From: Kuschelorhynchus macadamiae
Lineage: Eukaryota; Arthropoda; Insecta; Coleoptera; Curculionidae
DNA length: 64,000 nucleotides
Direction: 5' to 3'
Assembly: GCA_030620095.1 (NCBI GenBank)
Contig: JAUTXW010000059.1
Span: 1,386,501 to 1,450,500, forward strand
Shown here: positions 29,745 through 45,074 of the stretch, in pieces
How positions within the stretch are numbered: the stretch's first letter is position 1
Layout: every line of letters begins with the position of its first letter
The notes under the pieces: generated by a model
Told to the model about the DNA's origin: nothing
What the model saw: the letters and a program-made list of their open reading frames with translations, nothing else
The model's database searches: none
Position numbers and translations under genes: made by a program

Positions 29745-31690
29745 CATTTAGGACAGGTGCAGCCACCCTAAACGTATCCATTAATTAATTACAATGGTAT
29801 AGTGATACGTTTTAATATAAATATTTATTAAGTTAAAATCTACCATAATAAAACCTAACAAACGTATATAAAACCGAAAAATGGGCTTAAAATATTAAGT
29901 ACGCTACCTACGCTAATATACGATTCACATAATTTTTGAAAGAATATAATAATATTAAAAACAAGTCAATATTTTGACAGTAAGAGAGCTTAGTCTAAAA
30001 ATAGAAGAATTTCTGCTTAGGTTAGTATGTGTCTAAAATAAACGAAGAAAGTACTGATGTCTGGTGAATCTAGAGGGAATATGCAAAGAAATCAATGAGA
30101 GAAGTTCAGGTGCATAATATATGTTATTGAATAACTTAAAAACAAAAATAAGCTGAGATTTAATCTGTCGGTTTTCTAGAGTTGATAGTTTAAATTGTTG
30201 CCTAGCTAAGGTAACACTAGGCACATTGAGGATACCATTCACTCTCCAATTCAAAAAACTTATAAATTTGTTTTCTAGGCGTTCTAGCCTTATTTTATAT
30301 TTTTCGTAGGAAGGAATCCAAATAACGCACGCAAAATTACTTTACTATGAACGTAAGCAAAATAAATTAGTTTTATTGCCTTCTCAGAATTGAAATCTCT
30401 GCAAACTCTCACCATGAACCCCAGCATTCGAGAGCATTTACTAACTACATAATCTTTATAAAAAGCAAATAAGAGCTTGCACCCAAATCCTTAATCTGAG
30501 TAACTCGATTTAGAGCTTTATCGTTGATTGAATAATTAAAATCAAAGGTATGTCTATTTTTAGTAAACGAAATTTATGAGCATTTTTTTATATCTAAAAA
30601 GAGTTTGTACTCTTCACAGAAAACCGAAACTCTGTCGAGGTATTCCTGCAGTCGCAAGCAATCAACCACAGAGCGAATCTCAGAAAAAACCTCTAGATCG
30701 TCATGGTAAAGGAGAAATCTCGAATGTCGAAAACAGTTATAAATATTATTTATATACAGACAGAAAAGAAGGGAGGTAGGTGAGAGCCTTGAGGCACACC
30801 TGAAGTGACTAAAATTGATCTGGAAAGACTATTAAAAATGAAAATGTTTTGTTTACGACCAAAAAGTTATGATGAACACTAGCGCAAGAGATTACCTTCT
30901 ATACCGAGATCAGAGCAAACAGCAATAAGAATATTGTGATTTACTTTGTCAAAAGCTTTGCTAAAATCGGTGTACAGGGAATCGAGCTGGATACTATTGC
31001 CCCGGACAGTGGAAAGATATTGATGATATATTAACATGTTTGCGTCAATAGAGCACCCTGAGAAGAACCCATGCTGCCGAGGTGTTATAATGTTTTTAAA
31101 TGTATAAAATAATTGGTCATGAATAATACTTTCCATAATTTCACTGAATATACAGAGCTTACTTATAATTGGAGACGGATGACCTGTTACCAGTATTTTT
31201 ATAAATTAGAACTATATGAGAAGTTTTCTAAAGCGTAAGGTAGTGGCCGCTTGTAAGTGAGATGTTGAAAATATACGACAGAGGAGTACTCAAACTGGAT
31301 AAACATTTTTTTACAAAATAAGACGGTATTGCTTCAGTCCCCGTCTCCTTATTTTCATCTAGACTGGACAGCCTCCTCAAAACCTCCTCCACACTGAGCA
31401 TAAGAGAATGTATATTAATATTGTTATGGGACTCATTCCGGTAGACATTTTGTTTGCGAATATGGTTCAAAAACAGAGCTAAAGTACGATGCAAATAGCT
31501 CACATACATGTTTCTCATGTGTGGCTGTCATTGTTTCATTTGACATAACACTGGGAATATCTGGGTCCCGCCTGGAATCAGAAACAAAACTCCGAATTTT
31601 TTTTACTTTCGTGTTAATACTTTATTCAGTATTTGTTACGAGGCCCCTATAATCAGCATGCATTAAAATTTTACTACGACGACGCCTAGC
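29745..31690 (-). mobile_element. Decayed Jockey-like LINE, reverse orientation
   Basis: Pieces on the - strand run from 31,690 downward. LFASYFSSVFEP-like text is followed by MLSVEEVLRRLSSLDENKE and AIPSYFVKKC (31,518-31,228). The RT palm is at 31,136-30,879 (ITPRQHGFFSGCS, YTDFSKAFDKVNH). SGVPQGSHLPPFF and YHDD in place of YADD lie near 30,700-30,800. The C-terminus follows at 30,254-30,033. Stops and shifts are frequent. The 3' end is near 29,745. Confidence 0.75.
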
Positions 31691-31699
31691 ATTCGAAAT

Positions 31700-32190
31700 T
31701 CATGAAAGTCATTAATGTTACCGTATTTTTTTCACTTAATGTGAAATTTGTTTTTTTCTTTAATACAATTAATAGTCTCTGTGTAAAAATATCAGGAAAT
31801 TACTTTTTTGTGTTTAAATTTAGGGACACATCTATCTATTCGCTGAATACTTGCACAAATTTTGAAATTAATCTAGTTTTTTCAGGCTAATTCATACCGA
31901 AATGTTACCAGTTTACTTTCATATAACACTTGATTTTCGTGCAAAATTTAAGGTAAATTGGATAACTAGTTTTTTTTAGTAATAATTTTTTAACGTTTTA
32001 CTAGGGCACTATCTTAGAGAGCCATAATGGATTTTTACCAAAATATTCGCAGGTCATTCCCATATGACCATTAATTTTTGACGAACATTTTAAATCAATC
32101 GTCTAACTAGTTTTAAGTTATACCGCGAACTGACAGAGAGACCGACGGAATTGATACAACGTTTTTATATCTCTAAGAATAATGTTGACC
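31700..32190 (+). repeat. Dispersed copy of the CCGCCATTTTGTT repeat family
   Basis: From about 31,860 the text TTTTTTCAGGCTAATT, ATACCGAAATGTTACCAGTTT, CCCATATGACCATTAATTTTTG and GCGAACTGACAGAGAGACCG matches units of the 13.6-15.7 kb block, here in a two-unit remnant. The 160 bases before it show nothing else. Confidence 0.65.
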
Positions 32191-33675
32191 TTACATACCT
32201 CTATAGCTTCTGAAGAAAACATTTTTCTGAGGTTCAAATTTCTGAACATTACTTTGTTTCAAGCATATAGCTCAGGAACATTTAAGCGGTTTGGCGTTGA
32301 TATCGATTGGTCATAAAGATGCGAATAATTTAGATTATAATCAAATTATTTTGCAGAGAAGAAAACCAAAAAATATTTCTTATATTTTAATAACAGTAGC
32401 TACCTTTTTTGCCCTCATTTGGTATATTTATTTGTTCAATAGAATAAAATGCCTCCATAAGACGTTGTTTTTATCAATACAAGTTTCCTATGAAATACCC
32501 CGCAGGGGTAACCGTTTCACAATTTGCCTGGGGCGGCCAAACGCCTAAAGACTAACTCTAACTGAACTGCCCTAATTTCTCAATACACTACTTCTTATAA
32601 TTCTAAATATATTCTTATATGCTGTGGTGGCAGGTGTGTACGATTTTCTAATTTGGATGGATAATGTGTAAATAGCTCTTACCTTTGCATCAAAGTGTTT
32701 TCATGAGGAAAATCTCTTGGTTCGGATTAAATCAAATATATTTTATACTATTGCATGAAAAAAAATATGACGAGCTGAAAAAGTTGAGAAGAGCTACAAA
32801 TAAAAAGCATTAAAAAACGATTGGTATGTTTATATTTTATTATACAAATATTTACAGGTATGCAAGTATAAAAATTCCTAATCATAAAATTTCAATATGG
32901 ACTAGAAATATTTGGAGATAATCGAAATTGGACCAATATGGTGACCAAAGTTAACTTAAATGCTAAACTAAAATTAAATCTAATTAGAATAAATAACTAG
33001 TAGGTGTTTCTTAGATACTAGATCTTATTTTGCCAGAACACTTTGTATGAATTTATTTACCTTTATTAAGAGGATATTACATTTTTAAAAAAAATATTTT
33101 TGTTCACATTTGAAAAATTTTTAATTGTGGCTTGGTATGATTCTTCATTTTCATTTTTATTTTATTTTTTTTAAAGAAAGAGATGTGCAATTTTACTTCC
33201 ATTTCATTTGCGCTAAATTGCTAACTCATTCAAAGTCGGCTTAAATTCAAAATTTTATCTACTTTCGTGTAAGTAAATTATTTTCTGTGTAGTGAGATTA
33301 TTTAGTATTAAAGATGTGAGGGATGGAAACCAAAAACTTGTTCTAAGAATTCCCACCTCACCGAAATTTGTCAGTCAGTATTGGTTTAGTTAAACAATAT
33401 GGCAAAAATTACTGAATTACTAAAATGCCACCGAAAGACATAAAGTAGCATAATGAAAAATATAATAACTTACAATGAAGATATAATATGGAAATATAGA
33501 GAGCGTTGCTTCAACGCAGCTATTGAGAAAGATAACCTCAGTAAATGTATGCTACATTTACTCGAGGGTGTCGAAGAATGACAAAATTGTTGGCCCTCTC
33601 TTGGCCTTAATGTGGTAATAGGGAGGACATATTAATGTCAAGCAGCCGGGTATCTGGCATGGGCAAACTTGTCTC
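32191..33675. other. AT-rich stretch without recognised genes
   Basis: I see only AT-rich sequence. Around 32,500-32,540 a short GC-rich piece (CCGCAGGGGTAACCG) stands out, but has no recognisable frame. Confidence 0.4.
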
Positions 33676-33711
33676 AATATTTACGAGTGTGGACAAGAAC
33701 TGATCGAAAGC

Positions 33712-34167
33712 TTAGGAACGGGAATTGACTGGTAAGGGGTAGGAGTAATCGGTCTCAAAGTATACGCTATCGACCCTCTCCTCAAAAGAGTCTTCTGGAG
33801 GGTCCGAAATGTCACTAAAAAAATTTGGTAAATCGGCAGCGGACGCACGCTGAAAGTATTCCTTGTTGATGTATCCTGGGTGTGAAGATGCCATTCTTCT
33901 TTGGAAAGGGCCACGGATGCCTGGTAGGTTGGAGGTCCCACTAATTCCCGCAAGAACCCATGAAAGTGGATATGTGGAGGTGCCTTCTAATGAAACATCT
34001 TCGGTACGTTTTGTGGCTTCTTCCTCTTTTAAATTTATAATAATTCGTAGAATGAAAAAGAAAAAAAGAAATAAGATTTCACGTTTCGGTACTGTGGCAC
34101 TAACGCTCGTCACCGTCCGAGAATAGGGCCATATTTCCTTGTTATCGGCGTCAGGACTTCCCGCCAC
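33712..34167 (-). CDS. Unrecognised 151-residue ORF, doubtful
   Basis: The frame MAGSPDADNKEIWPYSRT... has a hydrophobic FLFFFFILRIII segment, then a Ser/Pro/Asp-rich C-terminal half (FFSDISDPPEDSFEERVDS). G+C content is higher than in the flanks over about 33,600-34,300, and another frame is open on the same strand (33,953-33,681). It may be part of a retroelement or an old exon. No family is recognised, so treat it as tentative. Confidence 0.25.
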   Translation of the reverse strand: MAGSPDADNKEIWPYSRTVTSVSATVPKREILFLFFFFILRIIINLKEEEATKRTEDVSLEGTSTYPLSWVLAGISGTSNLPGIRGPFQRRMASSHPGYINKEYFQRASAADLPNFFSDISDPPEDSFEERVDSVYFETDYSYPLPVNSRS

Positions 34168-34310
34168 AGGACCGCTATCCAGGATAAGGTAACCGGGGTG
34201 GAATGTTAAACCCCTGAGAGCACCACTTTAGGATCGTTGCATTTTAGCTGGTAGGTCCAAGAAGGAATAATGTTGATCATGATCCCTAACCGCTCATTAA
34301 ATTAATAATA

Positions 34311-35264
34311 TGTGCCTAGGATATTGGCATCAGATGGTTATCTTTGTTATCAATTTCCCTGATTGTTAGATTTTAGTTTTTCAAGGATTTAATTGTGCTT
34401 ATTTTGATATGTATATAAAATAATCTTAGAGGTGAAGAGATCCGAAAAACCCATATTTAAAAATATGCTAGGAAACATTTTATTACAAAACTTTATATAG
34501 TTGGTCCTAACTGCCACACATAGCTTTTCTAGGAATATTAAAAATGTAGCACTTTATGTAGATACGGTTACGGGATGCCCATTTTTATCAACTCAATTTT
34601 CCAAATGTAAGAAAAAACTTTTTTTAAAAATGGGATAATGAAAAATTATTGGCAGTTAGTCCAAGTACTCCAACAACACCTCGTCTAAATACTACACAGG
34701 TTTTCTAAAACACATTCGAATCTAATTTTAATTAGACAATCCGTAATATTGGTATTTTAATTATTATTGTTATTAACAGTTATTCCAAATTGGTTATTTA
34801 CTTGGTTATAAAAATTAAAGTTAAATTCGTTTGAAACATATTTATTATTTGGCAATTACTCTTAAATATAATAAAAATGTCCACAACATAAATAATAATA
34901 ATTATGAAAGAAATAATTTTAGTATTCACAATGAGGTTCAAGAATTTTTTCTGTTATGTATTGGTATCACTAGGACCAAAAACCTGAAAAAAATTACTTT
35001 GAATAAAAATGTTAGCTCCCTGAAGAAGGATATCTTAAATGATCTATAGTTCATTAGAAATAACAATGCAATATGTTAAAGAAAATAAAAAAATATGTGC
35101 TATAGTCGTCTTTCCTAAGCCAGTGCCAATATACATCACAGATTGCATCTCAAACTTTTTCTACTTAGGTCCTAATTTCTGTTACAATTCGTGTTATCTT
35201 TTTACACACCAATTTGACTTCTTATTCTGAAATTTACAGTCGTAATCGTATTTGTTTATGTAAT
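34311..35264. other. AT-rich stretch downstream of the Malvolio stop codon
   Basis: This holds the 3' untranslated region of the host gene (- strand). A candidate - strand AATAAA lies near 34,840. Short open frames here have no resemblance to any family. Confidence 0.45.
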
Positions 35265-35532
35265 CTATGTAACGTAATTTCGATGACTGTCATCCAGTGG
35301 TACCGTAACATAATTCTGAATCCATGGTATGTCATTGTATTTGTCCCCTGCAAAACTTATGCACATATGAATCACTGTGTAGACAACCAAAACAAAGTAC
35401 GCTACCGCCAGTATATATATTGGGATCAAAACATATATATTCAAATCCGTTTGTGATATAGTGTTGGCGACGAAGAAAATGTTGATAGCTATGATGGCGG
35501 CAGCCAGAAGAATAGATGTCACTTTATAAGCT
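35265..35532 (-). CDS. Mvl: Malvolio last coding exon: final membrane segments and tail
   Basis: The acceptor TTTTTAG precedes 35,532. One base completes the codon started in the previous exon, then YKVTSILLAAAIIAINIFFV starts a membrane segment. A second one (LIPIYILAVAYFVLVVYTVI) and a short tail (WIQNYVTVPLDDSHRNYVT) follow to the TAG at 35265-35267. The pattern matches the last two membrane helices of the family. It is separated by 12.4 kb of repeat-filled intron from the preceding exon. Confidence 0.93.
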
Positions 35533-35563
35533 CTAAAAATAAAAAAAAATATCTGTTTAAAAA

Positions 35564-35569
<6 letters not shown>

Positions 35570-35609
<40 letters not shown>
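35570..35609. repeat. (TA)n array
   Basis: About 20 TA units lie 40 bases into the last intron. Confidence 0.9.
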
Positions 35610-35610
<1 letters not shown>

Positions 35611-36048
35611 AATAGATACAATTATAATATAATGTTGACCGATTGGCTAGATAGCAGAATACAAATATAGGGTAAACGGTTTTTATAAGGGCTGGTTAAA
35701 AGAAGACTCTTTTCTACTATGCCGAGCTTTCGGAAATCTCTATTTCCTGTTTCAAGGCTGCAATATAGAGTTGATGGAAAATAAAAAAAATATTAATTAT
35801 AAAATCTGTGAGCTAAACTTACTTGTAAAATGAGTGCAGCTAAAATTGTTACATTTTTTATATTTATGTTAATTGCTAGGGCCCAGAAAGTTTTTAAAAA
35901 TATTTTAATTTTAACTGTACTGATTTTACAAGTAAGTTTATCTCATAGATTTAAAATTGTAGCCTTGAAGAAGAAACTCGACATAGTAGAAAAGAGTCTT
36001 ATTTCAACCAGCCTTTACAGAGACGGTTTACCCAATATTTGTACTCTG

Positions 36049-36412
<364 letters not shown>

Positions 36413-36423
36413 TAAATATATAA

Positions 36424-37172
36424 ACATAGTGTGGAAAAAAGTATGGACTACCCCTAATTATTTGGTAGTCTGTACATTCTGACAAAATTGATTTGTTTTT
36501 TTATTAACATCTGTCAAAAATATGACGTAATCGAGATTTTTTTTAAAAAGCAACATATGTCATGTGATATATCATTTGACATCTGTCAAAAATATGACAA
36601 ATATCAAATTATTGAGCAAACGCCATTTTTAAACGGCACGACCGAATGGGACTAAAACCTAGGAACATACTGAGTGAAACCAGAGCTTTCAAATGACACC
36701 CCCACATGCCTTATATTGCAATTAAAAAAATGTCGATTACGTCATATTTTTGACAGATGTCAATAAAAAAACTAATAAATTTTATCAGGATGTGAGAAAC
36801 TAAAAAACTAAATTACCGTATTCGAGTATTTTCCATAAAACCTGAAGACTACTAAATTATTAGGGGTAGTCCATACTTTTGTTCCAGGTACAATTGAACA
36901 GTCGCTATTTTGAAATAGCACAATAGAATCGCACGAAAATCCAGCAACATACTGAGTGAAACAATAGATTTCAAATGATGTATCACAAGCCATATGTTAC
37001 CATTTAAAAAAAATGTCGATAACGTCATATTTTTGACAGATGTCAATAAAATGACAAATAAATGGTATCAGAATGTGACAAACTAAAATACTAAATTAAC
37101 GTGTTCGAGCATTTTCCATAAAACCTACAGACTACCAAATTCTTAGAGGTAGTCCATACTTTTTTGTCACAC
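36424..37172. mobile_element. Tc1/mariner-type MITE with tandem duplication
   Basis: The terminal motif AAAAAAGTATGGACTACC occurs at 36,434 (+) and inverted at about 37,145-37,165. A third inverted copy lies at about 36,863-36,885. The ends read TA-CAGTGTG-like, and an ~285-base internal unit (AACATACTGAGTGAAAC ... TTTTTGACAGATGTCAATAAAA) is present twice in tandem, at about 36,660-36,890 and 36,945-37,172. It has no coding capacity. It sits between (TA)n arrays. Confidence 0.75.
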
Positions 37173-37174
37173 TG

Positions 37175-37200
37175 TATATATATATATATATATATATATA
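37175..37200. repeat. (TA)n array
   Basis: A short TA run lies between the MITE and the reverse Penelope fragment. Confidence 0.85.

Positions 37201-40431
<3,231 letters not shown>

Positions 40432-40488
<57 letters not shown>
40432..40488. repeat. (TA)n array between Penelope and DD41D element
   Basis: About 28 TA units form the 3' edge of the Penelope copy and the left target site of the mariner element. Confidence 0.95.
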
Positions 40489-40491
<3 letters not shown>

Positions 40492-42546
40492 TGACCGTCT
40501 AAAGTCCGTTCCCCCCCTACTAATTTTTGAGCCAACTCGTATATCGCAACGAAATTTGGAGGGCTTAAATAGGAGATGAAAAGCTATTTTTTTATGAAAA
40601 AATGATAGCTAAAAGTTATAAAATGGCGGCTACGCGCCATCTTGAATTAATATTTTAAATACAACACCCCGCATATTATTCCATTTTCAAAATCTGCTCA
40701 TTATTCTTAACATTTTTCTCTAATACACTTTATTCCTAAATGTAATTGTTTTCGAAATAATGACGTTTGAAAATTGAAAATCCGGTTTAAAATGAAGTAA
40801 TGGTTTTAGTCACTTTCGATAAAAAATTCTGCTAACTAAATTTTTTAATTAATTTGTAGTTAAATCTTTTAATGAATTCGACTAATAAGAGGCGTAAAGA
40901 CAGTATTTTAAGGATAAACAGTACCACTTACCGGAAAATCTTGAAGGTTACGAATTTGTTCTGTAAATTCACAAGGAAAACAAATTAGTTGGTAAAAAAA
41001 TATTTTTTTTTATTTTTGAATAACACTTATTTAACCCCAACAATAATTATTTTATCAAGTGTTCGATGTGGCCCCCTCCTAAATCTTGACAATAAAGTGC
41101 CCTATTATGAATAGCTTCTCTCACGTTGATGAAAGTCTGTTCATCTATTTCTTCACATGCTTCTCTTATTCTGCGTTCCAACTCTTCTATTGTTTGACAT
41201 TCAGTGGCGTAGATTTTTAACTTCAGATATCCCCAAAGGAAAAAATCTAGAGGGGTAAGATCCGGAGATCTTGGTGGCCATTCTGTACTTCCCCTGCGAC
41301 CTATCCATCGCCCAGGAAAGTTTGTATCGAGAAACTCTCTAGCCATGCGATAGAAATGGGGAGGTGCTCCGTCCTGCTGAAATATGATTTCACGATTTTC
41401 AAACTCTTCCTGATTGTTTAATACAATTTGTCTTATTCGAGGTTCAATTTCAGTTTCTAAAAGATTTCTGTAAAGATCTCCTGTAAGATTGCCTCTGATG
41501 AAAATCGGTCCAACAACGTGGTTGCCCAAAATCCCCGCCCAAACATTAACTTTTTCAGGAAACTGGGTATGCCCTTCTCTAAAAATATGCGGATTAGTAT
41601 CGCTTCAGTATCGTACGTTCTGTTTGTTGACTTTTCCATTAAGGAAAAACGTGCATTCATCTGAGAAACATACACGTTTTAGGAAGGATCGTTCTCCTTC
41701 AATTTTTCTTGTTAACCATTCACAAAATTCAACCCTCCGGTCTGGATCATCCTCCGTGAGAGCATGCAGGATTTTCATTTTATAGGGATGAAATTTTTCA
41801 TTTTTTAGGACTCTTTGGACACTTTTCGAACTTACTTCGCAGGATTCAGCAACTGCAGACGTCGACTGAGTAGGATTAATTACCATTTCAGCAACAATTT
41901 CAATTTTTTTTTCTTCTGAAAGAGGTGGTCTTCCTGATCTTGGAGCATCTTTCATCGTACCAGTTGCTTGGAGCTTATTTAAAAGTTTGCGCAAATATGA
42001 CCGCGAAATAGGGTTTTCGGGAAATCTATCGTTAAACATACGGACTGCTAGATGAAAATTTCTTCCAGCTTCTCCAAAAATCAAAACTGCTTCAAATTTA
42101 TCGTGTAAACTGCGAGCCATGGTCACACTTTTCATAAAATAATTAAGATGCTCAACGGACTATTTGACAGTTAGTTATCAAGATGTTACCGCGACAACGA
42201 TTTTGTTTCCAACGCAAACTTGATCGTATTTTTGATTGAATTTGAAATGACCAAAATGTCAATTTTCAAACGTCATTATTTCGAAAGCAATTACATTTAG
42301 GAATAAAGTGTATTGAAGAAAAATGTTAAGAATAATGAGCAGATTTTGAAAATGGAATAATATGCGGGGTGTTGTATTTAAAATATTAATTCAAGATGGC
42401 GCGTAGCCGCCATTTTATAACTTTTAGCTATCATTTTTTCATAAAAATATAGCTTTTCATCTCCTATTTAAGCCCTCCAAATTTCGTTGCGATATACGAG
42501 TTGGCTCAAAAATTAGTAGGGGGGAACGGACTTTAGACGGTCACTG
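40489..42546 (-). mobile_element. DD41D mariner-type transposon with about 290-bp terminal inverted repeats
   Basis: The left end CAGTGACCGTCTAAAGTCCG (40,489 on) and the reverse complement of the right end (42,546) match over about 285-290 bases with only a few differences, including the CCGCCATTTTATAAC-type internal part. Between them lies one transposase gene on the - strand with a single in-frame stop. The near identity of the repeats shows a recent insertion. It landed in a (TA)n array. Confidence 0.92.
41047..42135 (-). pseudogene. DD41D transposase, intact except for one TGA
   Basis: The frame runs from an ATG at 42,135 to 41,047, about 362 codons, interrupted only by a TGA at 41605-41607. 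The N-terminal helix-turn-helix is in ISRSYLRKLLNKLQATG and a GRP motif follows in APRSGRPPLS. The catalytic Asps are in CFSDECTFFLNG, IIFQQDGAPPHF and SPDLTPLDFFLWG. There are 41 residues between the second and third Asp, which gives the DD41D type. The transposase cuts and pastes the element at TA. Reading frames on both sides of the stop match, so a single substitution or readthrough would explain it. Confidence 0.88.
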
Positions 42547-42547
42547 T

Positions 42548-42549
<2 letters not shown>

Positions 42550-42612
<63 letters not shown>
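42550..42612. repeat. (TA)n array right of the DD41D element
   Basis: About 30 TA units follow the right end after the bases TCAC. Confidence 0.9.
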
Positions 42613-42613
<1 letters not shown>

Positions 42614-43486
42614 ACTCTTTAACAGGAAATATTTAAAAATAAAGAAAAACAAGCTGCGAAATGCTGTCAACTGAATTCGTGATAAACACGTACACGTGGA
42701 GCAAAGGAGCTCATTTCAATCGAAATAGAAAAAACGGACTGGTTGCGGATCGGCTTTATTTGAAATCCGTGGAAAAAATTAAGTTGTAGATATAAATCAC
42801 TTGGTATTTTTTTTTGAAACTGGACAAATTTATTAGATAAAAGCTATGTGAAAAAATCTCCGTTTCCACATAAATCCATCAAAGGGTTGACAAATATCAG
42901 AAGTTCTTTACTGCATTATCGGTCTATGTATAATGAATTTGGAAGTCCCTCTAACTGGAAGGTATCGAAGTACTTCAGCCTCAAGTACTATAAAAATCTT
43001 TTTTTGTTACCGAGGTACTGACGGGCAATTTTTTTAAAAAGATCTGATCACTTTCTTTATAAAGATTATCGATTATATTGGTAAAAATTGCAAGATCTGA
43101 GTAAATTATAGAAGAAATGTTAAAAAACATATTTAACTATGTTTGATTTAAATAGTTTTTTTTTCTTGTGTCTTACTGACTTAGAAATCAAGTTACATAC
43201 TCTTCACTTAACATAAAGTTCGATCGTAAGGAATAATTATTTTCCCCCTCCCTGTATTGTAAGTATGTAAGTCGACTTACATCCCTAGGGAAATAATATT
43301 CATTTATGATTATTAATATAATTATACTAATATAATTATTAAAAGTAGCTTTAATTTTTGATTTCATCAACATATTACAAAAATTCGGTCAAGAATCCGG
43401 TGATATTAATTGAAATGAATATTAATGGTACAATTATTACAATTATTCAGATTATTAACAAAATTTGGAAATACGTTTTCTCGTTT

Positions 43487-44499
43487 CTACTCGATGTGTA
43501 TTACATTGTCTGACTCCACAGATCCTTCATTTCTAACCATTGTTTCTGTCACTGTTGAAGCACTGCAAGAGACTTCTGGCTGGACCTTATTGTATAAAAT
43601 TTTATTCACTACTTCCTTTTTATTATTGAGGCTCTCAGCTACGTAACTTTCCGCAATAGTAGCGGATTTCCAATCACCATGTCGCTTGATAGCTAATACA
43701 TCAACTTCAATATTTGTTAATAAAGCTGCCGACGTTCTTCTAAAAGAGTGTCCAGTACACATTTTGAAATTCTCAAACTTTAGAAATTTCGCAATTTTAC
43801 TTCGAATTGACGAAAACGTATTTTTTCCGACAGGCTGCTTTAAGCACTCTCCATTTTGATATTGCATTAAGAAGCGCGGATTAATAGTCGTCATGTGGGA
43901 TCTTGTATCAATGCACTTTTGAATTATTTTGAAATGACAAACCTGAGTGTCGTCACTTTTTGTCACTGTAAATGTACGTGACATTCCATTTTTGGAGTCA
44001 GGAATGGTCACAATTATGACTTCTTGACTTATTATCAAATTGTCCATTTTCATTTCACAGAGTTCATTAGAACGGCGCGCTCCAGCAACTCCCATTACCA
44101 TACCTTCATCAATAAGTATATATCATCGGGGGCTTCAAGCATGAACTTATTCACATCTTCCCTGTTAAACACATCCAATTTTTTGGGTCTATAACCATCA
44201 TTTTTTCTTTTCAAAAATGCTCGAAGTTTTGGATACGTAGAAATATCTATAGTTTCCTCTATAAAAAGGGTGGACTTCAACATCGAATACTCACACTATA
44301 AGCTTGATGAGAACTTCAATATAGCACTGTTTTCGTGGTAATATGCCAAAAACAAGGTTTCTGAGACTGTAGTAGCCGTCTTGCTTTGGCACCAATTCTT
44401 AAAGGATTTATATGCTGCTTCATAACTTTTTTTCGACTTTTCTGGTAGTAGAGACAAACAAGCAGTATTCGCTGGTTCTTCTATGTCTAAAACATCCAT
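43487..44499 (-). pseudogene. Crypton tyrosine recombinase, one stop and one frameshift
   Basis: The frame starts at 44,499 (MDVLDIEEPANTACLSLLPE) with a core-binding helix (KSKKSYEAAYKSFKNWC). A TAG at 44296-44298 interrupts it. It resumes in the same frame (44,283 on; TLFIEETIDISTYPKLRAF, then EAPDDIYLLMK). It then shifts by one base near 44,100 into the catalytic domain (44,101-43,487). Catalytic residues: Arg in GVAGARRSNEL, HxxR in TGHSFRRTSAALL, His in KRHGDWKS, nucleophilic Tyr in IAESYVAES. All four are present. Confidence 0.85.
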
Positions 44500-44721
44500 T
44501 TTGTCCCCACATAATCAAATAATTTGACTTCTTCAAACTTTTCGCTATGAATTGTCAACTTGACGTTGTTGATAAAATAAAAACTGTTTATGTTGCTCTG
44601 GCAACGGATTACGGCTGCCTTCATAATTTAATGAGAATGCTATCGAATGTAATGATAATGAAAATCCAAAAATATATCCAGCATTTTCTTGTAAACATAC
44701 AATACAGGGAGGGGGAAAAAT

Positions 44722-44835
44722 GTTATATACTATATGGGATGTAAGTACATTAACCAGTATCGATCTTTTTTGCCAGCCCCGCAAACTCGTCCTCGACTGG
44801 TAAATGTTACTTACATCCCTTATAGTATATATAAC
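44722..44835. repeat. Hairpin at the right Crypton end
   Basis: Arms 44,722-44,758 and 44,796-44,835 are inverted copies with small gaps; the spacer is 37 bases. Each arm contains GGGATGTAAGT. Confidence 0.75.
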
Positions 44836-45074
44836 TATTTATTTCGAATAGACTAAACAACAAAAACATAACACATTTGCTGACAAATATACATTCGGAC
44901 GTTAATCTTTATTGAGATTAAAATCAATATTATGTACGCACTTACTGATAAATCTAGTGTGCGTGGGTCAACAGCTGTCAGCTTAGATTTTATCCACCAT
45001 GTTTTCCTACTGCAGAAATAAATTAATACAAAAAATTTCAAATGACTTAAATATATAAATTGCAAAATCAACAG

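Larger units (their letters stand above)
43240..44835 (-). mobile_element. Crypton (tyrosine-recombinase transposon) inside the Tc1-like element
   Basis: The segment encodes a tyrosine recombinase on the - strand. It is bounded by a 20-base inverted pair, TTTTCCCCCTCCCTGTATTG (43,240-43,259) and its reverse complement (44,700-44,719). A hairpin at 44,722-44,835 follows on the right. The motif GGGATGTAAGT occurs three times near the ends (43,275-43,285 inverted; 44,736-44,746; 44,809-44,819 inverted). Tc1-type sequence flanks both sides. Confidence 0.75.

Noticed and set aside
34831..35230. Short + strand frames downstream of the Malvolio stop
   Set aside because: They lie in the likely 3' untranslated region and resemble no family.
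42541..42555. Exact TA target duplication for the DD41D element at 40.5 kb
   Set aside because: The right flank reads TCACATATA, so a clean duplication cannot be shown inside (TA)n.
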